Below, one piece after another: positions 7,648-16,067 of a DNA stretch of 64,000 nt. Numbering within the stretch: the first letter of the stretch is position 1; every line of letters begins with the position of its first letter. The notes below the pieces were generated by a model. The model was not told the DNA's origin and made no database searches. It saw only the letters and a program-made list of their open reading frames with translations. Source of the DNA: an uncultured Naasia sp. (GTDB lineage Bacteria; Actinomycetota; Actinomycetes; Actinomycetales; Microbacteriaceae); NCBI GenBank assembly GCA_913778905.1, contig CAJYYA010000006.1, forward strand, positions 1 to 64,000, read 5' to 3'. Position numbers and translations under genes: made by a program.

Positions 7648-8484
7648 TCAGCGGTCGGGGGTCCTGATCCAGTCGCAGCCATCGCGGACGATCGCGCCCG
7701 CTTCGGCGAAGGCGTCGAGCCAGCCCTCCATCGGCCATGAGCCCCAGCGGTCCGCGAAGATCCGGCCGTTGCGCAGGATGTCGTCCAGGTGCTGCCACGG
7801 TGGCTTCGAGGTCGGATGGTACTGGTGGTAGGCGTGGGCGCCGCCGACCCACAGCAGCGGGACGGTCGCGCCGCGCGCCAGGAACGCGAAGTCGGTGTCC
7901 TCGCCGCCGTAGCCCTCGTAGTCGGGATCGAAGCCGCCGATCCGTTCCCACGTCTCCGTCGCCAGTGCGAAGGACAGCGACCAGAAGAGGCGATAGTCGT
8001 CGGCGGAAGCCGCTTCGACCTCGCCGTCGGCGGGGGAGGGCCGAGCGGAATGAGGTGCCGTGGCCGCCCGCATCTCGTCTGCGGATGAGGGGACGACGCC
8101 CTCCGGAAGATAGGTGACCGGACCGCAGAGCAGGCCGTCGCGATGCCGAGCGGCAGCCTCTCGGTACCGGGCGAGCAACCGGGCTCCCGGGAGGCAGTCG
8201 GCGTCCAGGAAGACCAGGAGTTCGGCGCCCGACTCGATTCCCGCGGCGGCTCCGGCGTTCCGCCCGGCGGCCAGCCTGAGGCCGTTCGGCCCCGGGGGGA
8301 CGTGGCGTACGACGGCGCCGGCGAACTCGGGGACCTGCTTCGGGGAGGGCGGCGGTTCCTCGTCGAGCCAGACCAGCACGCGCACCACGTCGTCGTCGCC
8401 TCGGAGGAGGGCTGCCTGCTGGCGTCGCACATGGACCAGACGCGAGGCCGAGCAGACCGTGACGACGGCTGTGCGCGGGGTCAC
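7648..8484 (-). CDS. Glycosyltransferase family 2 (GT7-C-like C-terminus)
   Basis: 278 residues from GTG 8484, which overlaps the previous stop as GTGA; longer frames upstream have no protein-like sequence. GT-A fold: ELLVFLDADCLPGARLL holds the metal-binding DxD-type motif, and GGFDPDYEGYGGEDTDFAF is the GGED signature of GT2/GT7 galactosyl- or hexosaminyl-transferases. Last gene of the four-gene leftward operon of the glycan locus. Donor and acceptor sugars unknown. Confidence 0.85.
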   Translation of the reverse strand: MTPRTAVVTVCSASRLVHVRRQQAALLRGDDDVVRVLVWLDEEPPPSPKQVPEFAGAVVRHVPPGPNGLRLAAGRNAGAAAGIESGAELLVFLDADCLPGARLLARYREAAARHRDGLLCGPVTYLPEGVVPSSADEMRAATAPHSARPSPADGEVEAASADDYRLFWSLSFALATETWERIGGFDPDYEGYGGEDTDFAFLARGATVPLLWVGGAHAYHQYHPTSKPPWQHLDDILRNGRIFADRWGSWPMEGWLDAFAEAGAIVRDGCDWIRTPDR

Positions 8485-9545
8485 GGCAGCCACGCCACGA
8501 CGTCGCGGATGACCGCGGCCGCACGCGCAGCGGCACCGCTCACCTGCCAATCCGTCCATCGCGGGGTCAGTGCACGAGCCCGATCCAGCACGTCCGGCCA
8601 TTCCGCGTCCTCCGGCCACGCGTCCAGCACGACGGCGAGTCCGTTCTCGTCGAGTCGGCGAGCCGTCGCCCGCTGCTCGTCGAAGGGACGGTCCTGAGCG
8701 ACGACCACCGCGTGCGCATCGACGGCAGCTAGGTCGGCGATGCTGTTCTGCCCCGCCGCGGTCACCACTACCTCGGCCCGTTGCAGCTGCTGCCACGGAT
8801 CCGCCACCCACGCGGCGGGCGAGCCGCCGATGACGTTCCAGCGCCAGCCGGGTGTGGCGTTCGCCGCTGCGCTCACGCGGGCCGCCAGATCCGGATCGCC
8901 GGCTCCTCCGAGAACGAGGACGGTGCCCGCTTCGCGGGGTTCCGTGCGGATCCGGCCGTCGAAACGCGAGATGCCGCCCACGTAGTCGACTCGGTCATCG
9001 ATCCGTTCCAGAGCGTCCGAGCGGTGGGTTCCGGCGGGCCACGGCGCGATGACCCGGTCCGCCAGGTCGAAAGCGAGGCGGTGCGGCGCGTCGGTGCGCT
9101 CACCGGGCTGGGTGGCGATGACGGTCGGCACCCCGAGCAGACGGACGAGTGACGTCACCTCAGCGGAGACGTCGACCACGAACGAAGCGAATCGTCGCTC
9201 GCCGAGCGCCGCGGCGATCGTGGCGAGCCGCTCGGCATGACCCGGGTGACCGAAGGGCGCCCAGTGCAGCGCCCCGCGAGCGGTCGGGCTGGCGTCTACC
9301 GCGGGGCGCGCGACGCCGTCCGGTCCGACGATGTCGTCGTCATCCCGCGGAAGCTGTACCCACGTCGTGTCAGGGGGCAGTGCGGTCGGCTCGGCCATGG
9401 AACTAAAGGCGACGACGCGGCTGCGCAGGTGCGGGCGCACCGCCAGGAACCGGGTGAGATGACCGGCCCCGTGGTGGTGGACGTACCAACCGACCGGGCT
9501 CGCGTCCGACTCCGAGACGTGGTGCGCGACAGCGGAACTGCTCAC
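8481..9545 (-). CDS. MurG-like (GT-B) glycosyltransferase
   Basis: 354 residues from GTG 9545 (GTGA overlap with the preceding gene). The N-terminus GWYVHHHGAGHLTRFLAV has the His/Gly-rich loop typical of GT28/MurG-like enzymes; the C-terminal half has VLVLGGAGDPDL and VVVTAAGQNSIADLAAVDAH, matching the nucleotide-sugar binding region of that fold. Such enzymes move a sugar from UDP- or other NDP-sugar to a lipid or glycan acceptor. Third gene of the operon. Confidence 0.82.
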   Translation of the reverse strand: MSSSAVAHHVSESDASPVGWYVHHHGAGHLTRFLAVRPHLRSRVVAFSSMAEPTALPPDTTWVQLPRDDDDIVGPDGVARPAVDASPTARGALHWAPFGHPGHAERLATIAAALGERRFASFVVDVSAEVTSLVRLLGVPTVIATQPGERTDAPHRLAFDLADRVIAPWPAGTHRSDALERIDDRVDYVGGISRFDGRIRTEPREAGTVLVLGGAGDPDLAARVSAAANATPGWRWNVIGGSPAAWVADPWQQLQRAEVVVTAAGQNSIADLAAVDAHAVVVAQDRPFDEQRATARRLDENGLAVVLDAWPEDAEWPDVLDRARALTPRWTDWQVSGAAARAAAVIRDVVAWLP

Positions 9546-10717
9546 GCGGGCACGACGGCGGGGTCGAGCGGATCGACGGTAGCGGCCCGCGCGGCGCCGG
9601 AATCGACGAGGGCGGCGCGCGCGATGGCTGCACGGAAGAGGTCTTCCAGCTCGACGGCGCGACGATCCAGAGAGAAGCGCCGGATGACGCCTTCACGGGT
9701 GCGGCGGCGTCGACGGCCCGATCCGGCATGCACCGTCAGGGCGTCGGCAGCAGCCGCGAGGGACTCGACGTCTCCCATGGTCACGAGCGCGCACGCGTCA
9801 GACCCGGCGGCGACCTCGGCGACTCCGCCCGTGTCGAACGCGGCCACCGGTGTCCCCGTCGCCAGCGCCTCGGCGATGACGAGACCGAACGGCTCCTCCC
9901 ACATCGGGGTGACCAGGGCGCAGGCGCTCCGACCGACGAGCGCGGCCAGCTCCGCTTGACGCAAGGGGCCCACGTAATCGATCCCGTTCCCGAGGTGCGG
10001 CGCGATCTCGTCCGCGAAGTAGTCGGCGTCTCCGATGCGTCCCGCGATCGTCAGCGAGCGCCCGGCGAGTCGGGCGGCCTGGACCGCGAGATGGGTGCCC
10101 TTCTCGGGAACCACACGGCCGAACCACACCAGATCGGGGCCGCCCGTGCCGAGGGACCACCGATCGACGTCGATGGCGTTGTGCACGACTCGGGCCGGGA
10201 TGCCGGCGAGGCCCCATTCGGCTGCCGTGTGCCCGCTCACCGCGAGGAAATCGCTCTTGGGCTCTCCCGTGAACGCGTTCGCGGCGAGCATGGCGGGCAG
10301 CGGGGGAGTGTGCAGCGTCGTGATGACCGGGATGCCCAGCGTCGGCGCCGCATCGAGCGGAGGTCCGTGCAGGCAGTGGTTGTCGACGACGTCGAACTCG
10401 TCCGAGTGGGCGGCGATGTACGCGAGGGCGCCTTCGAGGGCCCCGAGTGCCCGCTCGAGGTGACCGTCGGGATACGTCGAGTCGGTCGCGTCCGACGGGT
10501 TCGTCCACACCGTTGCGGGGAGCACGAACTCGTCGGGTCCGCCCTCGAGGTAGTCCGATCCCTCGACGGCGCAGAGCACGACGCGGTGGCCGCGGTGGCG
10601 CAAGGTGCGGACGCGATCCCAGATCGACGCCTCGAGACCGCCGGCGTGGGGCTGGCGGATCGGGTGGCGGAGGGGCGCGATCATCGCGATGGTCAGCGGT
10701 GAGGCGAGGGGCCTCAT
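9542..10717 (-). CDS. Glycosyltransferase family 4
   Basis: 391 residues from ATG 10717, overlapping the upstream stop as ATGA. N-terminal IAMIAPLRHPIRQPHAGGLE and VITTLHTPP; C-terminal GT4 signature LVWFGRVVPEKGTHLAVQAA and the retaining E-x7-E motif region EEPFGLVIAEALATGTPVAAF. GT-B fold, retaining enzyme. Second gene of the leftward operon. Sugar specificity unknown. Confidence 0.92.
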   Translation of the reverse strand: MRPLASPLTIAMIAPLRHPIRQPHAGGLEASIWDRVRTLRHRGHRVVLCAVEGSDYLEGGPDEFVLPATVWTNPSDATDSTYPDGHLERALGALEGALAYIAAHSDEFDVVDNHCLHGPPLDAAPTLGIPVITTLHTPPLPAMLAANAFTGEPKSDFLAVSGHTAAEWGLAGIPARVVHNAIDVDRWSLGTGGPDLVWFGRVVPEKGTHLAVQAARLAGRSLTIAGRIGDADYFADEIAPHLGNGIDYVGPLRQAELAALVGRSACALVTPMWEEPFGLVIAEALATGTPVAAFDTGGVAEVAAGSDACALVTMGDVESLAAAADALTVHAGSGRRRRRTREGVIRRFSLDRRAVELEDLFRAAIARAALVDSGAARAATVDPLDPAVVPA

Positions 10718-11832
10718 GCGATCACCCGGCCGAGTGCGGCCTCGTACACGTCCAGATGCGCGCGTTCGATGGCCGCGAGAGCCAGGCGCCGTTCGGCGCG
10801 ACGCGCCGCGATGAGCGCACGCCGGGCGGGGGTGCCGGGCCGAGAAGCGCGGCCGACGACAAGATCGAGGATCGCACCGACCAGCGAATCCGGGTCGTCC
10901 GGGTCGAAGCGGGCGAAGTCCTCGGGGTGCTGCTCGGCGGCGAAGCCGACCTTCGGACCCGCCACCGGGACTCCCAGATCGAAGCAGAGCTCCGACCAGC
11001 CCGAATGCGTGCCGTGGCTGTAGGGGAGGAGGGCGACGTCGAGGACGGCGATCGAGTCGGCGAGGTCGTCGTCCGAGAGACGCTCCGTGCGGATCAGCTC
11101 GAGCCCGGGCACGTCGCTCTCGCCGTCCGCGGGGGTCATCAGGTCGACGATCCGCTCGGCGGACTCCGCGTCGCGCACCTGCTCGCGCAGGTGGACCCGC
11201 CCGACGGCATCGATGCCGGAGCCGCGGAGAGTGCCGATCGCCTCCACGAGGCAGCGGACGATGCGCTCGCCGTCGATATTCGGACGGAGGTCGCGCAGAT
11301 TGACGCCGATCAAGTAGGGGGTGCTGGCGGCGGCCGCGGGCACCTCGGCGTCGAGCGGGAGGACGTGGGGGTGGGCGACGACGGTCGGGCGCCGGCCGTA
11401 CCGCTTCTCGACCTCGTCTGCCGCCCCATCGGTGAGTGTGATCAGCTCATCGGCTGCCCTGACGAGCAGGTCGAGATGCTCGAGATGACGATCCTGATCG
11501 AGGAGCTGGGGGTTGACCAGGTCGTGGACCGTGTAGACCAGCGGACGGCCGACCTCACGGAGTGCCGCCACGAACTCGGAGAGATGTTCGCCCGTGAAGG
11601 ACTCCACGCCGAAGTGCAGGTGCATGACATCGAATGAACCGGCGTTGCGGCGCACCCACTCCGCGTCGAGCATGACCGGGGGCCACCACTGGCCGGGGGC
11701 GCGTCCCGGTGACGACGGGTCGTCGAGTCGCGTGAGCTGGGTGCCCCCATCAGGGGTCGCGAGATTTTGAACATACGGGTGAGCGGCGGGGATCGAGGCG
11801 ATACGGATCGCGTCTCGGGCGGCGTCGGTCAA
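10714..11832 (-). CDS. Glycosyltransferase (GT4-like), first gene of leftward glycan operon
   Basis: 372 residues from TTG 11832; GAGGAGG lies 5 nt upstream and supports the rare start. GT-B features are weaker than in its neighbour: FDVMHLHFGVESFTGEHLSE, LVYTVHDLVNPQLLDQD, PTVVAHPHVLPL, and a C-terminal LLPYSHGTHSGWSELCFDLG that replaces the usual EPFGxxxxE block with a SGWSEL motif also seen in distant GT4 members. First gene after the 205-bp divergent control region shared with the WcbI-like gene. Confidence 0.75.
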   Translation of the reverse strand: MTDAARDAIRIASIPAAHPYVQNLATPDGGTQLTRLDDPSSPGRAPGQWWPPVMLDAEWVRRNAGSFDVMHLHFGVESFTGEHLSEFVAALREVGRPLVYTVHDLVNPQLLDQDRHLEHLDLLVRAADELITLTDGAADEVEKRYGRRPTVVAHPHVLPLDAEVPAAAASTPYLIGVNLRDLRPNIDGERIVRCLVEAIGTLRGSGIDAVGRVHLREQVRDAESAERIVDLMTPADGESDVPGLELIRTERLSDDDLADSIAVLDVALLPYSHGTHSGWSELCFDLGVPVAGPKVGFAAEQHPEDFARFDPDDPDSLVGAILDLVVGRASRPGTPARRALIAARRAERRLALAAIERAHLDVYEAALGRVIA

Positions 11833-12037
11833 TGGGCCTCCTCGGCGTGCAGAAAGTAGTGCGGTGCCGGGGCATGGCAGCTCGTCGGCTGACGGCTTCG
11901 TCGATTGTCACTCAGAGATCGATGGGAGCGACCTCTGCGCCGACCATATCCCCACTCATGCTTCGAAACCACCGAAAGATGCCCCTCCCAGGGGGCAATC
12001 AGGTGCTTCGCAGGAGAAGAAGCGACAGAGTGGCCTC
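11833..12037. promoter_or_regulatory. Divergent control region of the glycan locus
   Basis: 205 bp between the two operons. The leftward gene has a strong Shine-Dalgarno (GAGGAGG). The rightward gene has a possible leaderless box CAGAGT (12026-12031) 6 nt before ATG 12038, weaker than others in the window. No clear operator or hairpin was seen. Confidence 0.5.
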
Positions 12038-12964
12038 ATGCCTACCGCCCGCCCTGCTCCACCCTCGGACCCGGATGCGCGCACGCGGCACTTCGGCGCC
12101 TTCTACGGACTCGACGAGACGACATCCGATCGTCCCGTGGTCCTCGTCGTCGGCAACTGCCAGGCCGAATCGCTGCGCATCATGCTCGATGCGGGCGACG
12201 TGACCACCGTGCGGATGCCTGCCGTGCACGAGTTGACCGAGGCCGACCTGCCCTACCTCGAGCACTGGCTGTCCACGACCGATGCCCTCGTCACACAGCC
12301 CATTCGTGACGACTACCGCGGCCTCCCTCTGGGCAGCCGGCAGCTCGCGGAACTCCTTCCCGCTCAGGGCCGCCTCGTCCGGATACCGGTGGTGCGGTTC
12401 GCCGGCCTCTATCCGACCCACGCCATCATCCGCCCGCCGAGCGACCCCGGCGCCGTCCCGCCCGTCGTCGAGTACCACGATCTTCGGATCCTCGTCGAGG
12501 CCGCGGGGCTCGCCGCGCTACCGGCGCTCGACCGGGCAAGAGTGCGTGCGATCGCGGAACTGTCGCTTCAGCAGCTCACCCTGCGTGAACGGGCCCACGG
12601 CACCGTCGTGCTCTCCGACCTCTTCCTCGAGCCGAGCTTCGCGCTCATGCGCACGCTCAACCACCCCGGCAACCCGATCTGGACGGCCGCCGCTCGACGG
12701 GTGCGCTCGGCGCTCGGGTGGCCCGAGCGGAGCGTCGACCCGGGCCGTCCCCTTCTCGACTCCGTGCACGCTCCCCGTGAGGAGGTCGTCGTCGACACCT
12801 GGGGAACCGGCGAGCAGCCCACGACGTTCTGGACCGTCGGAGGGCAGCGGATCGAGGCGGGCGAGGTGCGGGAGGCCCACCTGCGCTGGTACTCGGCGCA
12901 CCCCGGTGCCGTCGAGGCCGGTCTGACCCGGCACGCGGATGCGCTGGCGGTGTTGTCCGCATGA
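12038..12964 (+). CDS. WcbI-like polysaccharide biosynthesis protein
   Basis: 308 residues from ATG 12038. The start of the domain, VVLVVGNCQAESLRIMLD, is the G-N-C-Q motif of the WcbI family (capsule biosynthesis in Burkholderia), whose members are thought to be acyl/acetyltransferases of polysaccharide. Further family-like parts are DALVTQPIRDDYRGLPLGS and VVRFAGLYPTHA. It heads the rightward operon and overlaps the next gene by 4 bp. Enzymatic role in this organism is inference; the family match is good. Confidence 0.82.
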   Translation: MPTARPAPPSDPDARTRHFGAFYGLDETTSDRPVVLVVGNCQAESLRIMLDAGDVTTVRMPAVHELTEADLPYLEHWLSTTDALVTQPIRDDYRGLPLGSRQLAELLPAQGRLVRIPVVRFAGLYPTHAIIRPPSDPGAVPPVVEYHDLRILVEAAGLAALPALDRARVRAIAELSLQQLTLRERAHGTVVLSDLFLEPSFALMRTLNHPGNPIWTAAARRVRSALGWPERSVDPGRPLLDSVHAPREEVVVDTWGTGEQPTTFWTVGGQRIEAGEVREAHLRWYSAHPGAVEAGLTRHADALAVLSA

Positions 12965-13989
12965 CCGATCCGCATCCGCCCGCGATCCTGCTCTTCGACG
13001 ACCCCCGGCACGGGGTCGCCCTCCTCACCCGCCAGATCGCCGAGGCGACGGGCGCCGGCGACGCGGTTTCGACACTCGAGCTGCACGACGCCGAAGGGCA
13101 TCCGGCCGTGCCGGACCGGGTCCACGCGCACTTCACCGACCGGCTCTGGGCCGGAACGCCCGACGACGCCGCAGCCCGCTTCGAGGCCCTCGCCGCCCGA
13201 ACCCGGCTCACGGTCACGCTGCACGACATCCCGCAGCCCTCCGACGGCGAACGCAACCGGGTCCGCCGCACCGCCGCCTATCGACGCGTCGTCGACGCGT
13301 CGGCGGGCGTGGTGGTGAACTCGCGGCATGAGGCAGCGCTCCTCGAGGAGGCGGGCATCGTCGCCGATCCCACGGTCATCCCGCTCCCCGTGGACGCGCA
13401 GCCGGGCCGGGCTCACCCGGAAGGTCTCGACGGGTCGGCCGCGGTGCTCGGCTTCTTCTACCCCGGCAAGGGGCACGTCGAGGTGGCTGCGGCGCTCGCC
13501 GATCTGCGCAGGACGGGTGTTCCGGACCCGTTGCGGTTGCTGTCCCTGGGCGGTATCTCGCCCGGTCACGAAGAAGAGATGGCCGACCTGATCGCGCAAG
13601 CGGCGGCCGGGGGAGTCGACGTCGAGATCACCGGGTACCTCGACGACCACGATCTGCTCGCGCGGTGCCGCACTGTCTCGGTGCCGGTCGTCGCCCACCG
13701 ACATTTCTCGGCGTCGGGCTCGCTGGGGTCGTGGATCTCGGCCGGTCGCCGCCCCCTGGTGGTCGACTCCCGCTACGTGCGCGAGATGGCCGAGCTCCGA
13801 CCCGGCACCCTCACGATCGTCGAAGAGGGGCCGAGCTCCTTGTCGAACGCCATCGCGGCCGCTCTCGCCGATCCGGCCACGACGGTCCTGCCTGCGGATC
13901 TCGACGTGGGCCCGGGACTCGCCGACGTCGGGCGGGCGTACCTCGACTGGTGGCGGATGCCGATCCGGGACGCGAGAGCAGCCCGGTGA
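12961..13989 (+). CDS. Glycosyltransferase (GT-B, GT4-like)
   Basis: 342 residues from ATG 12961 (ATGA overlap). Short N-terminal domain with VHAHFTDRLWAGTP and LTVTLHDIPQPSDGE, then VVVNSRHEAALLEEAGI and VIPLPVDAQ typical of GT4 enzymes, and a C-terminal domain with AVLGFFYPGKGHVEVAAALA and ASGSLGSWISAGRRPLVVDS in place of the EPFG motif. Middle gene of the rightward operon. Specificity unknown. Confidence 0.8.
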   Translation: MTDPHPPAILLFDDPRHGVALLTRQIAEATGAGDAVSTLELHDAEGHPAVPDRVHAHFTDRLWAGTPDDAAARFEALAARTRLTVTLHDIPQPSDGERNRVRRTAAYRRVVDASAGVVVNSRHEAALLEEAGIVADPTVIPLPVDAQPGRAHPEGLDGSAAVLGFFYPGKGHVEVAAALADLRRTGVPDPLRLLSLGGISPGHEEEMADLIAQAAAGGVDVEITGYLDDHDLLARCRTVSVPVVAHRHFSASGSLGSWISAGRRPLVVDSRYVREMAELRPGTLTIVEEGPSSLSNAIAAALADPATTVLPADLDVGPGLADVGRAYLDWWRMPIRDARAAR

Positions 13990-15308
13990 CCGCGTCCCTC
14001 CACCCGCCCTACGGCGGCTCCGTCCCCGGGAACCGCTGGGACCTCGTCGCGGACCGCGTGCCGGCCGAGCCGCCGTCGGTGAGCGTCGTCGTGCCCTATT
14101 ACCGCCAGCAGGCAGAGCTCGATCGAACCCTGGCCGCGCTTCGGCGTCAGACGCACCCCGCCGAGCGACTCGAGATCATCGTGGTCGACGACGGGTCCCC
14201 GGAAGCGCCTGTCGTTCCCGACGGTGTGCGGCTTCTGCGGCAGAAGGACGACGGGTTCCGCGCCGCAGCCGCCCGCAACCTCGGTGCGCGTCACGCATCG
14301 GGATCGATCCTCGTCTTCCTCGACGCCGACACCACCCCCGAACCGGAGTACATCGCCTCGCTGACCCGCCTGCCCTCCCTCCTCCCCGAAGCGGTGACCG
14401 TCGGTCGTCGACGGCATGCAGACCTCTCGGGCGAGCCCATCGACGATCCGATCGAAGAGCTGGGGCCGCGCGTCGAACTGGCCGAACCCGGCTGGCTGGC
14501 CGAGGAATACCGCCGATCGGGCGATCTCCTCCGTGCCGATCAGCGCTCCTACCGCTTCGTCATCAGCGCCGTGCTCTGCTGCAGCGCCTGGTTCTTCGAG
14601 CGGATCGGCGGCTTCGACGAGACGTTCCGCACCTACGGGGGAGAGGACTGGGAATGGGCCCATCGCGCCTGGGTCGACGGTGCGGTGCTCGCCCATGTGC
14701 CCGGCGCTGTCGCCTGGCATGACGGGCCCGACTGGGCGGGTCGCGGCGATGCAGACGACCGGGCGAAGAAGAACGGCGAGACCCTCGCCCTCGCGCAGAA
14801 GATCGCCGTGAGTGGATCCCGGCCGCTCGGCCTGATCGGCGGCTCCCCGGATGTCGTCTGCGAGGTCGCCGCGGCGTGGTCACGGGCGGCTGCGTTCCTG
14901 ACGGCCGACTCGCTTCTCTCCGCTCTGCCCCAGGCCGCCGTCGTGCTCCCGGCTGAGCACGGTCGAGCGCTCGCGACGACCGATCCCCGCATCTGCGCTT
15001 CCGGCGACGACCGCGCATCCACGGCGCTCGCGAGCGCGCGCGTCGTGATGTCCGTCGAGCACCCGGTCCGGATCGACGATCCTTCGGAGCTGCGAGCCGC
15101 TGTCGAAGCGGTCGGGAACGACGATCTCGGGGCCATCCGCTTCACCGCTCCCGACGGCGCGGTCGTGCTCGTCACCTCGCGCCGGGCGCGCGTGCGAGCC
15201 GAGCGATGGGGCGAGTCCGGCTTCCGCACCGAGGACCGCGACGCCCCATGGCTTCGATCCGCGGGCGAGGAGCCGAACGTCGCCGCCTACCTCGGCGGAT
15301 GGGGGTGA
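13986..15308 (+). CDS. Glycosyltransferase family 2 with extra C-terminal domain
   Basis: 440 residues from GTG 13986 (GTGA overlap). N-terminal GT-A domain: SVSVVVPYYRQQAELDRTL, IIVVDDGSPE, ILVFLDADTTPEPEYI (DxD), and FDETFRTYGGEDWEWAHRAW with the GGED motif shared with the gene at 7648. Residues from about 290 onward form an additional domain with no recognised family (VRIDDPSELRAAVEAVGNDD). Last gene of the rightward operon. Confidence 0.88.
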   Translation: MTASLHPPYGGSVPGNRWDLVADRVPAEPPSVSVVVPYYRQQAELDRTLAALRRQTHPAERLEIIVVDDGSPEAPVVPDGVRLLRQKDDGFRAAAARNLGARHASGSILVFLDADTTPEPEYIASLTRLPSLLPEAVTVGRRRHADLSGEPIDDPIEELGPRVELAEPGWLAEEYRRSGDLLRADQRSYRFVISAVLCCSAWFFERIGGFDETFRTYGGEDWEWAHRAWVDGAVLAHVPGAVAWHDGPDWAGRGDADDRAKKNGETLALAQKIAVSGSRPLGLIGGSPDVVCEVAAAWSRAAAFLTADSLLSALPQAAVVLPAEHGRALATTDPRICASGDDRASTALASARVVMSVEHPVRIDDPSELRAAVEAVGNDDLGAIRFTAPDGAVVLVTSRRARVRAERWGESGFRTEDRDAPWLRSAGEEPNVAAYLGGWG

Positions 15309-15446
15309 GGCCGTGGGGATCGGAGCGCGACTCGGCGCTCGCGATCCGCGACGGCGAAGCACGCCGATCCGTCAGACGGGCGTGCGGTCCGCTCCAAGGA
15401 ACCGGGGCCACCATCGAACGGAACCCGACCCCTCGTGGAGGTACTC

Positions 15447-15947
15447 GTGGACCTGGCCGACATCCCCATCACGACCATCCGTGGCGAGCGGACGACGTTC
15501 GGCCGGCTGACCGCCGGGAGGGCGGCGCTCGTGGTGAACGTCGCGTCGCGGTGCGGGCTGGCTCCGCAGTACGAGGGTCTCGAAGCCGTGCACAGGCGTT
15601 ACGCCGATCGCGGATTCACGGTCATCGGCTTCCCGACGAACCAATTCCTGCAGGAGCTCGGGTCCGAGGAGAAGATCGAGGAGTACTGCTCCGCCACCTG
15701 GGGCGTGACGTTCCCGATGTCGGAGAGGGTACGCGTCAACGGCAGACACGCCCACCCGCTCTACGAGCAGCTCACGACCGTCGCCACCGACGACGGCAAG
15801 GACGGCCGCATCACCTGGAACTTCGAGAAGTTCGTCGTGAGCCCGGATGGCCAGGTGTCCAGGTTCGGCCCCCGCACCGAGCCGGAGGACCCGACCGTCA
15901 TCGCGGCGATCGAAGCGGCCCTGCCGCTTCGCAACCCCGCCCATTGA
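15447..15947 (+). CDS. Glutathione/thioredoxin peroxidase (GPx family)
   Basis: 166 residues from GTG 15447, chosen because GGAGG lies 5 nt upstream. Catalytic residues are all present: peroxidatic Cys36 in VASRCGL, Gln66 in GFPTNQF, Trp124-Asn125 in TWNFEKF. Cys81 (EEYCSATWG) is the resolving cysteine of the non-seleno, thioredoxin-using subgroup. It reduces hydrogen peroxide and organic peroxides in the cytoplasm. Oddity: the last residues (RNPAH) and the stop codon are encoded by the first unit of a family A repeat array. Confidence 0.93.
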   Translation: MDLADIPITTIRGERTTFGRLTAGRAALVVNVASRCGLAPQYEGLEAVHRRYADRGFTVIGFPTNQFLQELGSEEKIEEYCSATWGVTFPMSERVRVNGRHAHPLYEQLTTVATDDGKDGRITWNFEKFVVSPDGQVSRFGPRTEPEDPTVIAAIEAALPLRNPAH

Positions 15948-16056
15948 GCGAAGCGAAATACAGGGCCTATCTGCGCAACCCCGCCCATCGAGCGAAGCGA
16001 AATGCAGGGCTCGCGTGCGCAACCCCGCCCATTGAGCGAAGCGAAATGCAGGGCCC
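15933..16056. repeat. Family A repeat array, three units
   Basis: Three tandem copies of CGCAACCCCGCCCATTGAGC followed by GAAGCGAAATGCAGGGC at about 15933-15964, 15976-16010 and 16020-16054, separated by short unrelated spacers. They are inverted relative to most copies at 841-1112. The array lies between convergent genes (peroxidase and photolyase) and its first unit supplies the peroxidase stop codon. Confidence 0.88.
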
Positions 16057-16067
16057 CGCCGCCGCTC

